This document shows, piece after piece, positions 16,112-24,418 of a DNA stretch of 64,000 nucleotides. A model generated the notes under the pieces. That model saw nothing but the letters and a program-made list of their open reading frames with translations, was not told where the DNA came from and did not search any database. The stretch comes from Streptomyces narbonensis. GTDB taxonomy: Bacteria; Actinomycetota; Actinomycetes; Streptomycetales; Streptomycetaceae. Positions within the stretch are counted from its first letter, which is position 1, and each line of letters starts with the position of its first letter. The position numbers were made by a program, and so were the translations under genes. The stretch is from assembly GCF_014649015.1 (NCBI RefSeq), contig NZ_BMSF01000021.1, positions 41,703-105,702 of the forward strand, read 5' to 3'.

Positions 16112-16526
16112 TTCCTTCCCGCCCCTTCACCCTGTTCGTGAAGGAGGCCGCGGCCGCCGGCGCCTGGCGCGATTGACGCGAGGGAAGACCGGCCACCACG
16201 GCCCGTGCGAAGAGGCCCCCGCAGTCACGACACGCGGGGGCCACACCACCGGAAGAACCGGACCCACGATCCATACGCACCACCGGTCCATCCATCCGAA
16301 CCACCCGGTGCCGGGCCTCGGCACGCCGGAACCGAAAGCCCGGGATGGGACCGCCAGGAGCACCCCGTCCGGCGGTCCTGGGGGTACGCGATCGCTGCAC
16401 ACGAACTCCTTCGACGAGGCGATCACACTGCCGACACCCTCTACCCGCGCTTGCTTTTATAGCGCGCCTGCAATTATTGTCGAAGCACCTAAGGAGCTCA
16501 CTCAAGCAATCGTAGAAGGTCGAGCC
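16112..16526. promoter_or_regulatory. Upstream region of the MFS-HbpS-AKR gene row
   Basis: No gene is supported in this ~415-bp stretch. The last 80 bp (16445-16500) contain an unusually A/T-rich island (TTTTATAG, CAATTATTGTCG, CACCTAAGGAG) in otherwise very GC-rich DNA. This marks the promoter and possible operator of the downstream gene row. GAAGG lies 8 bp before the MFS start codon. With the AraC remnant to the left, the segment looks like the intact control side of a formerly divergent regulator-exporter pair. Confidence 0.45.
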
Positions 16527-17744
16527 ATGCCTCTCGCACTCCTCGCACTGGCCGTCGGTGCCTTCGGAATCGGCACCACCGAATTCGTGATCATGGGGCT
16601 GCTGCCCGAGATCGCCGCCGACTACGGCGTCACCATCCCGACCGCCGGTCTCCTCGTCACCGGATACGCGCTCGGCGTCGTCCTCGGCGCGCCCCTGCTC
16701 ACCGTGCTCGGCAACAAGGTCAGCCGCAAGCGGATGCTCATGCTGCTCATGGGCCTGTTCGTGCTCGGCAACGTCCTCTCCGCCGTCGCCCCGAGCTTCG
16801 GGCTGATGCTGACCGGCCGCGTCGTCGCCTCGCTCGCCCACGGCTCGTTCTTCGGCATCGGGTCCGTCGTCGCGGCCGAGCTGGTCGCCCCGGACAAGAA
16901 GGCCGGGGCCATCGCGACCATGTTCACGGGGCTCACCGTCGCCAACATCGTCGGTGTGCCGCTGGGCACCTTCATCGGGCAGGCCGTCGGCTGGCGCACC
17001 ACCTTCGCGATCGTCGCCGCGCTCGGCGTCGTCGGGCTCTTCGGCATCGCCAGGCTCGTTCCCGCCACGCCGCGCCCCGCGGGCGCCCGACTGCGCCGGG
17101 AGCTGACCGCCTTCCGGAACCCGCAGGTGCTGCTCGCGATGGCGATGACCGTGCTCGGCTTCGGTGGCGTCTTCGCCGCGATCACCTACATCGCACCGAT
17201 GATGACCGAGGTCGCCGGATACTCCGAGGGCGCCGTGACCTGGCTGCTCGTCCTCTTCGGCGTCGGCATGTTCCTCGGCAACCTGATCGGCGGCCGGTAC
17301 GCCGACCGCGCCCTGATGCCCCTGCTGTACGTCACCCTCGGCGGGCTCGCGACCGTCCTCGCGCTGTTCACCGTCTTCGCCCACCAGAAGGTCCTCGCCG
17401 CGATCGCCATCCTGCTCGTCGGGGCGCTCGGCTTCGCCACCGTGCCGCCACTGCAGAAGCGGGTCCTCGACCAGGCCCACGGCGCTCCGACGCTGGCCTC
17501 AGCCGTCAACATCGGCGCCTTCAACCTCGGCAACGCCCTCGCCGCCTGGCTCGGCGGCCTCGTCATCGCCTCCGGCTTCGGTTACACCTCCCCGAACTGG
17601 GTCGGCGCCGTCCTCGCCGCCGCGGCCCTCGGCCTCGCCTTCTGGTCCGCCGCCCTGGAGCGCCGAGCCCCCGCCGCGTCGGCATCGCCGGCCGAGACCG
17701 CCGCCGGCGCCGACTCCGCCGCCCGTATCCCCGTACATCACTGA
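16527..17744 (+). CDS. MFS transporter, DHA1 (AraJ/YdhP-like) family
   Basis: This 405-residue integral membrane protein has about 12 hydrophobic segments. It begins MPLALLALAVGAFGIGT and shows the DHA1 features ATEFVIMG-like GTTEFVIMGLLP, an A-motif loop after the second helix (NKVSRKRML) and a long cytoplasmic linker around 190-205. Relatives export drugs, sugars or arabinose-type compounds; the substrate cannot be predicted. The start at 16527 has GAAGG 8 bp upstream, and the reading frame upstream lacks protein-like composition. It heads a rightward row with an HbpS-like protein and two aldo-keto reductases, spaced 62-78 bp apart. This suggests joint export and carbonyl detoxification, perhaps under the lost AraC regulator. 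Confidence 0.92.
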   Translation: MPLALLALAVGAFGIGTTEFVIMGLLPEIAADYGVTIPTAGLLVTGYALGVVLGAPLLTVLGNKVSRKRMLMLLMGLFVLGNVLSAVAPSFGLMLTGRVVASLAHGSFFGIGSVVAAELVAPDKKAGAIATMFTGLTVANIVGVPLGTFIGQAVGWRTTFAIVAALGVVGLFGIARLVPATPRPAGARLRRELTAFRNPQVLLAMAMTVLGFGGVFAAITYIAPMMTEVAGYSEGAVTWLLVLFGVGMFLGNLIGGRYADRALMPLLYVTLGGLATVLALFTVFAHQKVLAAIAILLVGALGFATVPPLQKRVLDQAHGAPTLASAVNIGAFNLGNALAAWLGGLVIASGFGYTSPNWVGAVLAAAALGLAFWSAALERRAPAASASPAETAAGADSAARIPVHH

Positions 17745-17806
17745 CCTCCCCCGCTCCCCGCTCCCCTCCCTTCCCCCACTCCCCCCTCGGTCCCAGGAGA
17801 AGCACC

Positions 17807-18253
17807 TTGAGCACCACCATCACGACCACCGCCCCCGCCACCGCCGTCGCCCCGCTGACGACCGCCGACGCCGAGGTACTGATCACCTCCGCCCGTCGCG
17901 CCGCCGAGGCGGCCGGGGTCGCCGTCAGCGTCACCGTCCTGGATGCCGGCGGGCACCTGCTCGCCTTCCGTCGTGACGACCGGTCGGTCCTGATCTCCGG
18001 CGAGACCAGCACCCGCAAGGCCTACACCGCGCTCCAGCTGAACGCTCCGACCGCCGACCTGGTCGACCTCGTCAAGCCCGACGGGCCGTTCCACTCCCTG
18101 CCCACCGCGCTCGACCGACCGCTGCTGTTCATCGCCGGCGGCATCCCCGTCCACCGCGACGGCCGGCTGATCGGTGCGATCGGAGTCGGCGGCGGCGCCC
18201 CCGAGCAGGACCACGGCTTCGCCTCCACCGCGCTCGCCGAGCTCTCCCGATGA
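17807..18253 (+). CDS. GlcG/HbpS-family heme-binding-like protein
   Basis: This 148-residue protein is of the GlcG/HbpS/PduO-C fold (DUF336). It shows the family pattern VSVTVLDAGGHLLAFRRDD (split here as VTVLDAGGHL near 50), then TRKAYTAL and GGIPVHRDGRLIGAIGVGG near 115-130. Streptomyces HbpS itself is an extracellular heme sensor, but this copy lacks an evident secretion signal; its Thr-rich N-terminus is not a hydrophobic signal peptide. The function is therefore only 'HbpS-like'. The start is TTG at 17807 with CAGGAG 6 bp upstream. It lies between the MFS gene and the first aldo-keto reductase. Confidence 0.85.
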   Translation: MSTTITTTAPATAVAPLTTADAEVLITSARRAAEAAGVAVSVTVLDAGGHLLAFRRDDRSVLISGETSTRKAYTALQLNAPTADLVDLVKPDGPFHSLPTALDRPLLFIAGGIPVHRDGRLIGAIGVGGGAPEQDHGFASTALAELSR

Positions 18254-18329
18254 CGACGACCCGCACCACCCCCGCCACCCGCGCCCCGCACCCTCACCCC
18301 CGCACGAAGTGAAGGAAGACCCGCACACC

Positions 18330-19169
18330 ATGGCCCCCTCCACCACCCCCGCCGTCCCCACCGTCAAGCTCAACAACGGCGTCGAGATCCCCCAGCTCGG
18401 CTTCGGCGTCTTCCAGGTCCCCGACGACGAGACCGCCGCAGCCGTCACCACCGCGCTCGAGACCGGCTACCGCAGCATCGACACCGCCGCGATCTACGGC
18501 AACGAGACCGGCGTCGGCCGCGCGCTCGCCGCCTCCGGGCTGCCCCGCGAGGAGCTGTTCGTCACCACGAAGCTGTGGAACGCCGACCAGGGGTACGACG
18601 CCACCCTGCGCGCCTTCGACGCCGGCCTCGCCAAGCTCGGCCTCGACTACGTCGACCTCTACCTGATCCACTGGCCGACCCCCGCCCGCGACCTCTACCG
18701 CGACTCCTGGCGCGCCCTGGAGCGCCTGGCCGAGGAGGGCCGGATCCGAGCGGCCGGCGTCTCCAACTTCCAGCCCGGCCACCTCGCGCGGCTGACGGAC
18801 GGCGCGAAGCTGGTCCCCGCCGTCAACCAGGTCGAGCTGCACCCCGGACTGCAGCAGGCCGAGCTGCGCGCGTTCCACGCCGAGCACGGCATCGCCACCG
18901 AGGCCTGGAGCCCGCTCGCCCAGGGCGCGGTCCTCGACGACCGGGTCATCGGTGACCTGGCCGCCCGTCACGGCAAGTCCCCCGCCCAGGTCGTCCTGCG
19001 CTGGCACCTCCAGCTGGGCAACATCGTCATCCCCAAGTCGGTGACCCCGACCCGGATCCGCGAGAACCTCGACGTCTTCGACTTCGCCCTCACGGACGAG
19101 GAGATGGGCGCGGTGGCCGCGCTCGACCGCGACCTGCGCACCGGCCCGCACCCCGACGAACTCAACTGA
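18330..19169 (+). CDS. Aldo/keto reductase (2,5-diketo-gluconate reductase type)
   Basis: This 279-residue TIM-barrel NADPH oxidoreductase has LGFGVFQVPDDE (residues 20-31) and GYRSIDTAAIYGNE with catalytic Asp and Tyr. Further on are KLWNADQGYD, DLYLIHWP with catalytic His, GVSNFQPGHL and the cofactor-binding IPKSVTPTRIREN near 240. Catalytic tetrad residues Asp, Tyr, Lys and His are all present. It reduces aldehydes or ketones; the specific substrate is unknown. The ATG at 18330 follows GGAAG by about 8 bp. It is the third gene of the MFS row and 76 bp after the HbpS-like gene. Confidence 0.93.
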   Translation: MAPSTTPAVPTVKLNNGVEIPQLGFGVFQVPDDETAAAVTTALETGYRSIDTAAIYGNETGVGRALAASGLPREELFVTTKLWNADQGYDATLRAFDAGLAKLGLDYVDLYLIHWPTPARDLYRDSWRALERLAEEGRIRAAGVSNFQPGHLARLTDGAKLVPAVNQVELHPGLQQAELRAFHAEHGIATEAWSPLAQGAVLDDRVIGDLAARHGKSPAQVVLRWHLQLGNIVIPKSVTPTRIRENLDVFDFALTDEEMGAVAALDRDLRTGPHPDELN

Positions 19170-19247
19170 CCCGCACCCGCGCAGCCCGTCCCACCCCACA
19201 CACCCGCTCACCCTCACTCCCACCCCCACCCCCACAAAGGCACTGTC

Positions 19248-20267
19248 ATGTCGCTCAAGGAATTGCTTCCCGGCCGTCTCGGCTTCGGCACCGCCCCGCT
19301 CGGCAACATGTTCCGCGCGATCCCCGACGAGGAGGCCCGCGCCACCGTCGAGGCCGCCTGGAGCCACGGCATCCGCTTCTACGACACGGCCCCCTTCTAC
19401 GGCGCCGGGCTCGCCGAGAGCCGGCTCGGCGAGGTCCTGGCCACCAAGCCGCGCGACGCGTACATCCTGTCCACCAAGGTCGGCCGGGTCATCCTCGACG
19501 AGCACGAGAACACCACTCGCGAGCTCGGCGAGAAGGGCGGACTCTTCGAGCACGGCAACCCGAACAAGATCGTCCACGAGTGGACCGCCGAGGCCACCGA
19601 GCGCTCCGTCGAGGACAGCCTGAAGCGCCTGGGCACCGACCGGCTCGACATCGTCTGGGTCCACGACATCGCCCAGGACTTCCACGGCGACCAGTGGCTC
19701 CGGAAGTTCGAGGAGGCCCGCACCGGCGCCTTCCGTGTCCTGTCCCGTCTGCGCGACGAGGGCGTCATCAAGGCCTGGGGGCTCGGCGTCAACAGGACCG
19801 AGCCCATCGAGCTGACGCTCGCCCTCGACGAGCCGCGCCCCGACGGCTTCCTCCTCGCCGGCCGCTACACCCTCCTCGACCACGAGCACGCCCTGACCCG
19901 CCTGCTCCCCATGGCGCAGGAGCAGAACGTCGACATGGTCGTCGGCGGTCCGTACAGCTCGGGCATCCTCGCCGGCGGCACCCACTTCGAGTACCAGCAG
20001 GCGCCCGCCGAGATCGTCGAGCGCGTCGACCGGCTCAAGGCCCTATCCGAGCGGCACGGCGTGAGCATCAAGGCCGCCGCGCTGCAGTTCTCCCTGGCCC
20101 ACCCGGCCGCCGCCGCGGTCATCCCCGGCGCCACGCGCCCGAGCCGGATCGCCGAGGACGCGGCCGCGCTCGCCGAACCGATCCCCACCGCCTTCTGGAC
20201 CGACCTCCGCGCCGCGGGCCTGGTCAGCCGGTCCGCCCCGCTCCCCTCCCCCGACCGGCAGCTGTGA
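19248..20267 (+). CDS. Aldo/keto reductase, D-threo-aldose 1-dehydrogenase-like
   Basis: This 339-residue aldo/keto reductase belongs to the subgroup of L-fucose/D-threo-aldose and pyridoxal dehydrogenases. It shows LGFGTAPLGN, FYDTAPFYGAGLAE with the catalytic Asp/Tyr, LSTKVGRV with Lys, VWVHDI with His, and AVIPGATRPSRI near the C-terminus for NADP. The family oxidises sugars or aldehydes at C1. It is the last gene of the MFS row and is followed by a strong hairpin that probably ends the transcript. Co-location of two reductases with an exporter suggests sugar or aldehyde metabolism; the substrate is not known. Confidence 0.92.
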   Translation: MSLKELLPGRLGFGTAPLGNMFRAIPDEEARATVEAAWSHGIRFYDTAPFYGAGLAESRLGEVLATKPRDAYILSTKVGRVILDEHENTTRELGEKGGLFEHGNPNKIVHEWTAEATERSVEDSLKRLGTDRLDIVWVHDIAQDFHGDQWLRKFEEARTGAFRVLSRLRDEGVIKAWGLGVNRTEPIELTLALDEPRPDGFLLAGRYTLLDHEHALTRLLPMAQEQNVDMVVGGPYSSGILAGGTHFEYQQAPAEIVERVDRLKALSERHGVSIKAAALQFSLAHPAAAAVIPGATRPSRIAEDAAALAEPIPTAFWTDLRAAGLVSRSAPLPSPDRQL

Positions 20268-20325
20268 CGCCGACGCACCGCACGCCCCGGACATGCGTCG
20301 AGCCTGTCCGGGTAAGCGTTTCCGT

Positions 20326-20355
20326 GGGGGCTCCCTACCTGTCCGGGGAGCCCCC
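20326..20355 (+). terminator. Rho-independent-type hairpin after the aldo/keto reductase
   Basis: A perfect 10-bp stem (GGGGGCTCCC pairing with GGGAGCCCCC) with a 10-base loop lies 58 bp after the stop. There is no T-run, as is common in Streptomyces. It separates the MFS row from the GH89 gene. Confidence 0.65.
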
Positions 20356-20504
20356 CGCGATCGGCGCTCGCCCACCAGGATGAGCAACGGCCGGTCCACG
20401 GCTCCGCCTGGTTCCGCGGCGCCACGGACCACCCGACAATGAGCCCGCTCTCGTCCTCCTCGTCCTCCCGGGTCTCCGGGAGGCAGTCCCCGATCAGGAG
20501 CCGG

Positions 20505-22766
20505 ATGACCAGTCGTCTGATCCTTCGATGCCGTCCCGCCCTCGTCGTCGCGGCGCTCGCCATCCTGGTCGCGGTCTCCCCGTCCGCCGCTCCGGCCTCA
20601 CCCACGCCGGCACGAGCACCGGCACCACCGCCGGAGCCTCCACCCGCCCCCGGACCGCCCCCCGCGTCCCCCTTCGATCCCGCACCCGCCCGGGCCGCCC
20701 TGGAGCGCCTCCTGCCCTCCGTGGCGGCGCAGTTCGAGCTGGTCCCGCTCGAGGAACCCGCCTCCGGCGACTACTTCGCCGTCTCCGGAACGGCAGGAGC
20801 GATCCGCGTGAGCGGCACCTCGCCCGCCACCCTCCTCACCGGAGCCGGCTGGTACCTGGAGCGGATCGCGGGCGTCGACATCGGATGGCCGGGCGACAGC
20901 CTCGGCCGGCTGCCCTCCACGCTCCCCGGCGTCGCCGGCACCCTCACCCACAAGGCAGTCGTGCCGCACCGCTACGCCCTGAACGACACCGACGAGGGGT
21001 ACTCCGGCGCCTACCGCGACTTCGCCTCGTACCGCCACGACATCGACCTGATGGCGCTGCACGGAGTGAACGAGGTCTTCGTACCGACGGGTGCCGAGTA
21101 CGCGTACTACCGCGCGCTCCAGCGGTTCGGCTACAGCGCGGCCGAGCTGCGCGACTGGATCCCTGCCCCGGCCCATCAGGGCTGGTGGCTGCTGCAGAAC
21201 ATGTCGGGCTTCGCGGGACCGGTCTCGGAGCAGCTGATCGAGGCGCGCGCGACGCTGGGGAGCAGGATCGCGGGACACCTGCGCTCGCTCGGGATGACCC
21301 CGGTCCTTCCGGGCTTCTTCGGCACTGTCCCGCCGGACTTCACCGCCCGGAACCCGGGCGCGGTCACGGTCCCGCAGGGCAAGTGGGTGGGATTCGCCCG
21401 GCCGGATTGGCTGGACCCGACCGGACCCGTCTTCGAGCGGCTGGCGGCGACGTACTACCGGGAACAGCAGCGGCGGTTCGGGAACAGCGACATGTTCAAG
21501 ATGGACCTCCTGCACGAGGGGGGCACCCCTGGGACGGTCGACGTGGCGGGAGCCGCCGGGGCCGTCCAGCGGGCGCTGGAGGTCGCGCACCCCGGCGCCG
21601 CCTGGGTCATGCTCGGCTGGCAGCGCAATCCCTCCCCGACTTTTCTGAGCGGGGTGGACCGGAGCCGGGTCCTCGTCGTCGACGGCCTCTCCGACCGCTA
21701 CGACGGTCTGGACCGCGACACCCAGTGGGGCGGTACGCCGTACGCCTTCGGCTCGATCGGCAACTTCGGCGGCCACACCAGCCTGGGCGCCAACACCGCG
21801 GTGTGGGGCGACCGTTTCCACTCCTCGCTGTCCGCGCCCGGCAGTTCGCTGCGCGGCATCGCCTATCTCCCGGAGGGCACCGGCGGGAATCCCGCCGCGT
21901 TCGACCTGTTCACCGAACTCGCCTGGCAGCCGGGCCCCGTCGACCACCGGACGTGGTTCGCGGAGTACGCCGCCCGCCGGTACGGCGGTGCCGACCCCCA
22001 CGCCGCCGCCGCGTGGGAGCAGTTGCGCCGCGGCCCGTACAGCATGCCGTCCGGCACGTGGAGCGAGCCGCAGGACGGCCTCCTCGCCGCGCGGCCGAGC
22101 CTGACGGCGGCGAAGGCGGCACGCTGGAGCCCGGCCGCGATGCGCTACGACGCCGCCACCGTGGAGCTCGCGCTCGCCGAACTGCTCCGGGTGGCACCGG
22201 AGTTGCGGACGACGGACGCGTACCGCTTCGACCTCGTGGATGTGGCACGGCAGGCGCTGACCAACCGTGGCCGCGTCCTGTTGCCGCGCATCAGGTCGGC
22301 GTACGAGGCCAAGGACCCGGCCCGGTTCCGGGAGCTGGTGGCAGAGTGGAACTCCCAGGCGGAGCTGCTCGGGCGGCTCGTCGCCTCCGACCGGCGGTTC
22401 CTGCTCGGCCCGTGGCTCGCCGAGGCCCGCGCCTGGGGGGCCGACCGCGTCGAACGCGACCGGCTGGAGTACGACGCCCGCTCGATCCTCACCACGTGGG
22501 GCGACCGGGTGCCGAGCGAGTCGGGCGGCCTGCACGACTACGCGAACCGCGAATGGGCCGGCCTCGTCCAGGACGTGTACGCGCCGCGCTGGGCCGCGTA
22601 CTTCGCGAGTCTCGACACGGCGCTCACGAACCGCACGGATCCGAAGGCCATCGACTGGTTCGCGCGGGACGACGCCTGGGCCCGCGGCCACAAGAAGTAC
22701 GCGACGACGCCGACCGGAGACCCCGTCGTCCTGGCCGGGGAGGTGCTGGCGGCCCTGTGGGGGTGA
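20505..22766 (+). CDS. Secreted alpha-N-acetylglucosaminidase (NAGLU, GH89)
   Basis: This ~753-residue glycosidase removes terminal alpha-N-acetylglucosamine, as human NAGLU and clostridial GH89 enzymes do. A signal peptide (TSRLILRC, then LVVAALAILVAV, then an Ala/Pro-rich cleavage zone) is followed by a Pro-rich linker. The N-terminal GH89 domain begins near residue 50, and the catalytic barrel includes IDLMALHGVNEVF, GWWLLQNMSGFAGP, LGMTPVLPGFFGTVP and DMFKMDLLHEGG. An all-helical C-terminal domain follows (DYANREWAGL near 670). The domain order matches the family. I choose the ATG at 20505 because AGGAG precedes it and it starts at the signal peptide. An upstream ATG at 20439 lacks a Shine-Dalgarno. 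Likely roles are degradation of mucin-like or heparan-like glycans or microbial alpha-GlcNAc polymers outside the cell. Confidence 0.93.
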   Translation: MTSRLILRCRPALVVAALAILVAVSPSAAPASPTPARAPAPPPEPPPAPGPPPASPFDPAPARAALERLLPSVAAQFELVPLEEPASGDYFAVSGTAGAIRVSGTSPATLLTGAGWYLERIAGVDIGWPGDSLGRLPSTLPGVAGTLTHKAVVPHRYALNDTDEGYSGAYRDFASYRHDIDLMALHGVNEVFVPTGAEYAYYRALQRFGYSAAELRDWIPAPAHQGWWLLQNMSGFAGPVSEQLIEARATLGSRIAGHLRSLGMTPVLPGFFGTVPPDFTARNPGAVTVPQGKWVGFARPDWLDPTGPVFERLAATYYREQQRRFGNSDMFKMDLLHEGGTPGTVDVAGAAGAVQRALEVAHPGAAWVMLGWQRNPSPTFLSGVDRSRVLVVDGLSDRYDGLDRDTQWGGTPYAFGSIGNFGGHTSLGANTAVWGDRFHSSLSAPGSSLRGIAYLPEGTGGNPAAFDLFTELAWQPGPVDHRTWFAEYAARRYGGADPHAAAAWEQLRRGPYSMPSGTWSEPQDGLLAARPSLTAAKAARWSPAAMRYDAATVELALAELLRVAPELRTTDAYRFDLVDVARQALTNRGRVLLPRIRSAYEAKDPARFRELVAEWNSQAELLGRLVASDRRFLLGPWLAEARAWGADRVERDRLEYDARSILTTWGDRVPSESGGLHDYANREWAGLVQDVYAPRWAAYFASLDTALTNRTDPKAIDWFARDDAWARGHKKYATTPTGDPVVLAGEVLAALWG

Positions 22767-22804
22767 CCGTCGGGGCACCTCCGAGAGTACGTGCCTGGGG
22801 GCAC

Positions 22805-22824
22805 CTCCCAGCGGTAGCTGGGGG
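22805..22824. repeat. Extragenic palindromic element (hairpin)
   Basis: CTCCCAGC-GGTA-GCTGGGGG forms an 8-bp stem (one G-T pair) with a four-base loop. The surrounding sequence, CCTGGGGGCACC before it, recalls a palindromic unit seen between genes in many Streptomyces genomes. It sits just after the GH89 stop and could end its transcript. Confidence 0.5.
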
Positions 22825-22867
22825 AACGCCGCGGGGCAGACGGGAATGTGACGACACCCCCTAGGGT

Positions 22868-23629
22868 GTGGGGGTGTTTCCCCGAACCCCCCTCGCGAGC
22901 CCGACCCTGCCGCATGCCGCCCCCCTCGCGAGCCCGACCCTGCCGCATGCCGCCCGCCTCGCGAGCCCTTCCCTCGCCGACGCCGCCCTGCTCGCCCACA
23001 CCGAGCAGGACCGCGCGTGGCCCCTCCTGGTGTGGGCTCCGGGACCGGGCGTGCGGATGGTGTCGAGCGCGGTCCTCGGCGGGGGCATCGGGGAGCGGGC
23101 CTGGGTCCTGAACGCACAGGTCCCGCCCGGCTACGGCCGGCTCGACCCCGTCGACCACCTCCGGGAGCTGGCCGCGGGGGCCGGGCTCGCCGGGCCCGGG
23201 GTGGGGCTCATGACGGCGGCCTCGGTCGAGGACCGGCGGTACGCGGCGGACGGCGGCGCCGAGGCCGTGGTGACGGCCGGGATCGGGGTACGTGGCTGGG
23301 CGGCCGCACCGGGGGCCGGCGGCGTCGCGGCCCCGCGCCCGGGGACGATCAACATCATCGTGTCGCTGCCCGTGCCGCTCACGGACGCTGCCCTGGTCAA
23401 CGCTGTCGCCACCGCCACCGAGGCGAAGGTGCAGGCCCTCGTCGAACTCGGCGCGGACGCCTCGGGCACCCCGACGGACGCCGTCTGTGTGGCCGCGCCC
23501 TCGCCTGCCGGATGCGACCCGGACGCGGCCGAGGCCTTCGCCGGACCGCGCTCGCTCTGGGGCGCACGGCTCGCGCGCACCGTGCACCGCGCCACGTACG
23601 AGGCCTGCGCCGGTCTGCTCACCCCGTAG
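22868..23629 (+). CDS. cbiZ: Adenosylcobinamide amidohydrolase (CbiZ)
   Basis: This 253-residue CbiZ-family enzyme cleaves the aminopropanol side chain of adenosylcobinamide to adenosylcobyric acid, letting the cell salvage incomplete corrinoids. Family signatures are AVLGGGIGERAWVLN (~68-82), DPVDHLRELA, GLMTAASVED and GTINIIVSLPVPLTDAALV (split at ~160). The N-terminus is unusual: residues ~9-41 are three copies of an 11-residue repeat (LASPTLPHAAP-like) from a 33-bp tandem duplication. The exact start is uncertain: GTG codons lie at 22868 and 22874, with no good Shine-Dalgarno. No cobalamin riboswitch or other cob gene is adjacent. Confidence 0.85.
   Translation: MGVFPRTPLASPTLPHAAPLASPTLPHAARLASPSLADAALLAHTEQDRAWPLLVWAPGPGVRMVSSAVLGGGIGERAWVLNAQVPPGYGRLDPVDHLRELAAGAGLAGPGVGLMTAASVEDRRYAADGGAEAVVTAGIGVRGWAAAPGAGGVAAPRPGTINIIVSLPVPLTDAALVNAVATATEAKVQALVELGADASGTPTDAVCVAAPSPAGCDPDAAEAFAGPRSLWGARLARTVHRATYEACAGLLTP
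22892..22990 (+). repeat. 33-bp tandem repeat, three copies, within cbiZ 5' end
   Basis: Copies start at 22892, 22925 and 22958. The first two differ by one or two bases and the third has diverged in its second half. The 33-bp period keeps the reading frame and adds 11-residue units to the CbiZ N-terminus before the conserved domain. Confidence 0.85.
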
Positions 23630-23665
23630 GGGGGGTGCCGCCCCCCTGGAGGGCGCCCGGCGGCA

Positions 23666-24418
23666 TCAGCCGTGCGAGAGCAGCGCCGCCGTGAGTTCCG
23701 CCGCGCGCCGGTGCCAGAAGCCGGCGCCCCGGAGCATGGCGTGGCCGCCCGTCGGCATCGGGATGCCCGCCGCGTCCGCGCCCGCGGCGCGCGCCCTGCG
23801 AACGAAGTCCCAGGACTCGCGGGCCGAGGTGACGCGGTCGGTCTCGTCGTGCAGGAGGTAGAGCCGGCGGCCGCCGAGGTGGTCGACGGGCTCGCCGGCG
23901 GGGCACCAGGGTGCGAGGGCGACGACACCGCGGACGGCCGGGTCGGCGGCGGCGCTGAGTGCGGCGCGGCCCCCCATGGAGTGGCCCAGGAGCACGACGG
24001 GCACGGGACCGACGCGTTCCCGGAGCCGTACGAGGGCGGCCTCGGCGTCCCTGGCGGCGTCGGCCCGCTCGCCGTTCCAGCCGCGGTGGCGGTAGCGCAC
24101 CTCGGCGACCAGCACGTTCCGGTCCCGGACCGCGCGGGTCACGGCGCCGACGAAGGGCCGCATGCGCAGCGCGGGCAGGTTGAGGGCGGGTGGCGGCTCC
24201 GGCCCGTCGGCCCGGCCGCCGTGGAGCAACAGGACCGCCGCGGCGGGAACCGTCGGTGCGCTGCGGACGAGCAGGGTGCCGGGCTCGGTCGGCCTCGCGC
24301 GGCAGCCGGTGCCCCGGGTCACCGGAAACCCGCGCTGCTCGGGCGGAGCGCGTGTCCGGATCGCCGCCACGCCATCGGGTACCTCCAGGAGTCGACCGTG
24401 TGGGCCGCAGTCTGTCAT
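23666..24418 (-). CDS. Alpha/beta hydrolase
   Basis: This 250-residue alpha/beta-hydrolase (dienelactone hydrolase or small esterase type) has VLLLHGGRADGP for the oxyanion hole (~70), the nucleophile elbow VVLLGHSMGGRAAL (Ser ~147), LLHDETDRV with the catalytic Asp (~198) and TGGHAMLRG with the catalytic His (~225). The start at 24418 shares one base with the stop of the upstream DUF6230 gene (TGATG), so translation is coupled. It is the last gene of the leftward DUF6230/DUF6114 row, yet has no signal peptide, so it acts in the cytoplasm. The substrate is unknown. It is convergent with cbiZ across 36 bp. Confidence 0.85.
   Translation of the reverse strand: MTDCGPHGRLLEVPDGVAAIRTRAPPEQRGFPVTRGTGCRARPTEPGTLLVRSAPTVPAAAVLLLHGGRADGPEPPPALNLPALRMRPFVGAVTRAVRDRNVLVAEVRYRHRGWNGERADAARDAEAALVRLRERVGPVPVVLLGHSMGGRAALSAAADPAVRGVVALAPWCPAGEPVDHLGGRRLYLLHDETDRVTSARESWDFVRRARAAGADAAGIPMPTGGHAMLRGAGFWHRRAAELTAALLSHG

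Noticed and set aside
16127..16426. 99-codon minus-strand frame before the MFS gene
   Set aside because: Pro/Arg/Trp-rich without domain features; it overlaps the promoter region and has no plausible start.
22892..22990. Direct repeats suggestive of a CRISPR array
   Set aside because: The copies are contiguous with no spacers and keep a coding frame; the same holds for the 23-bp array at 30081-30149.
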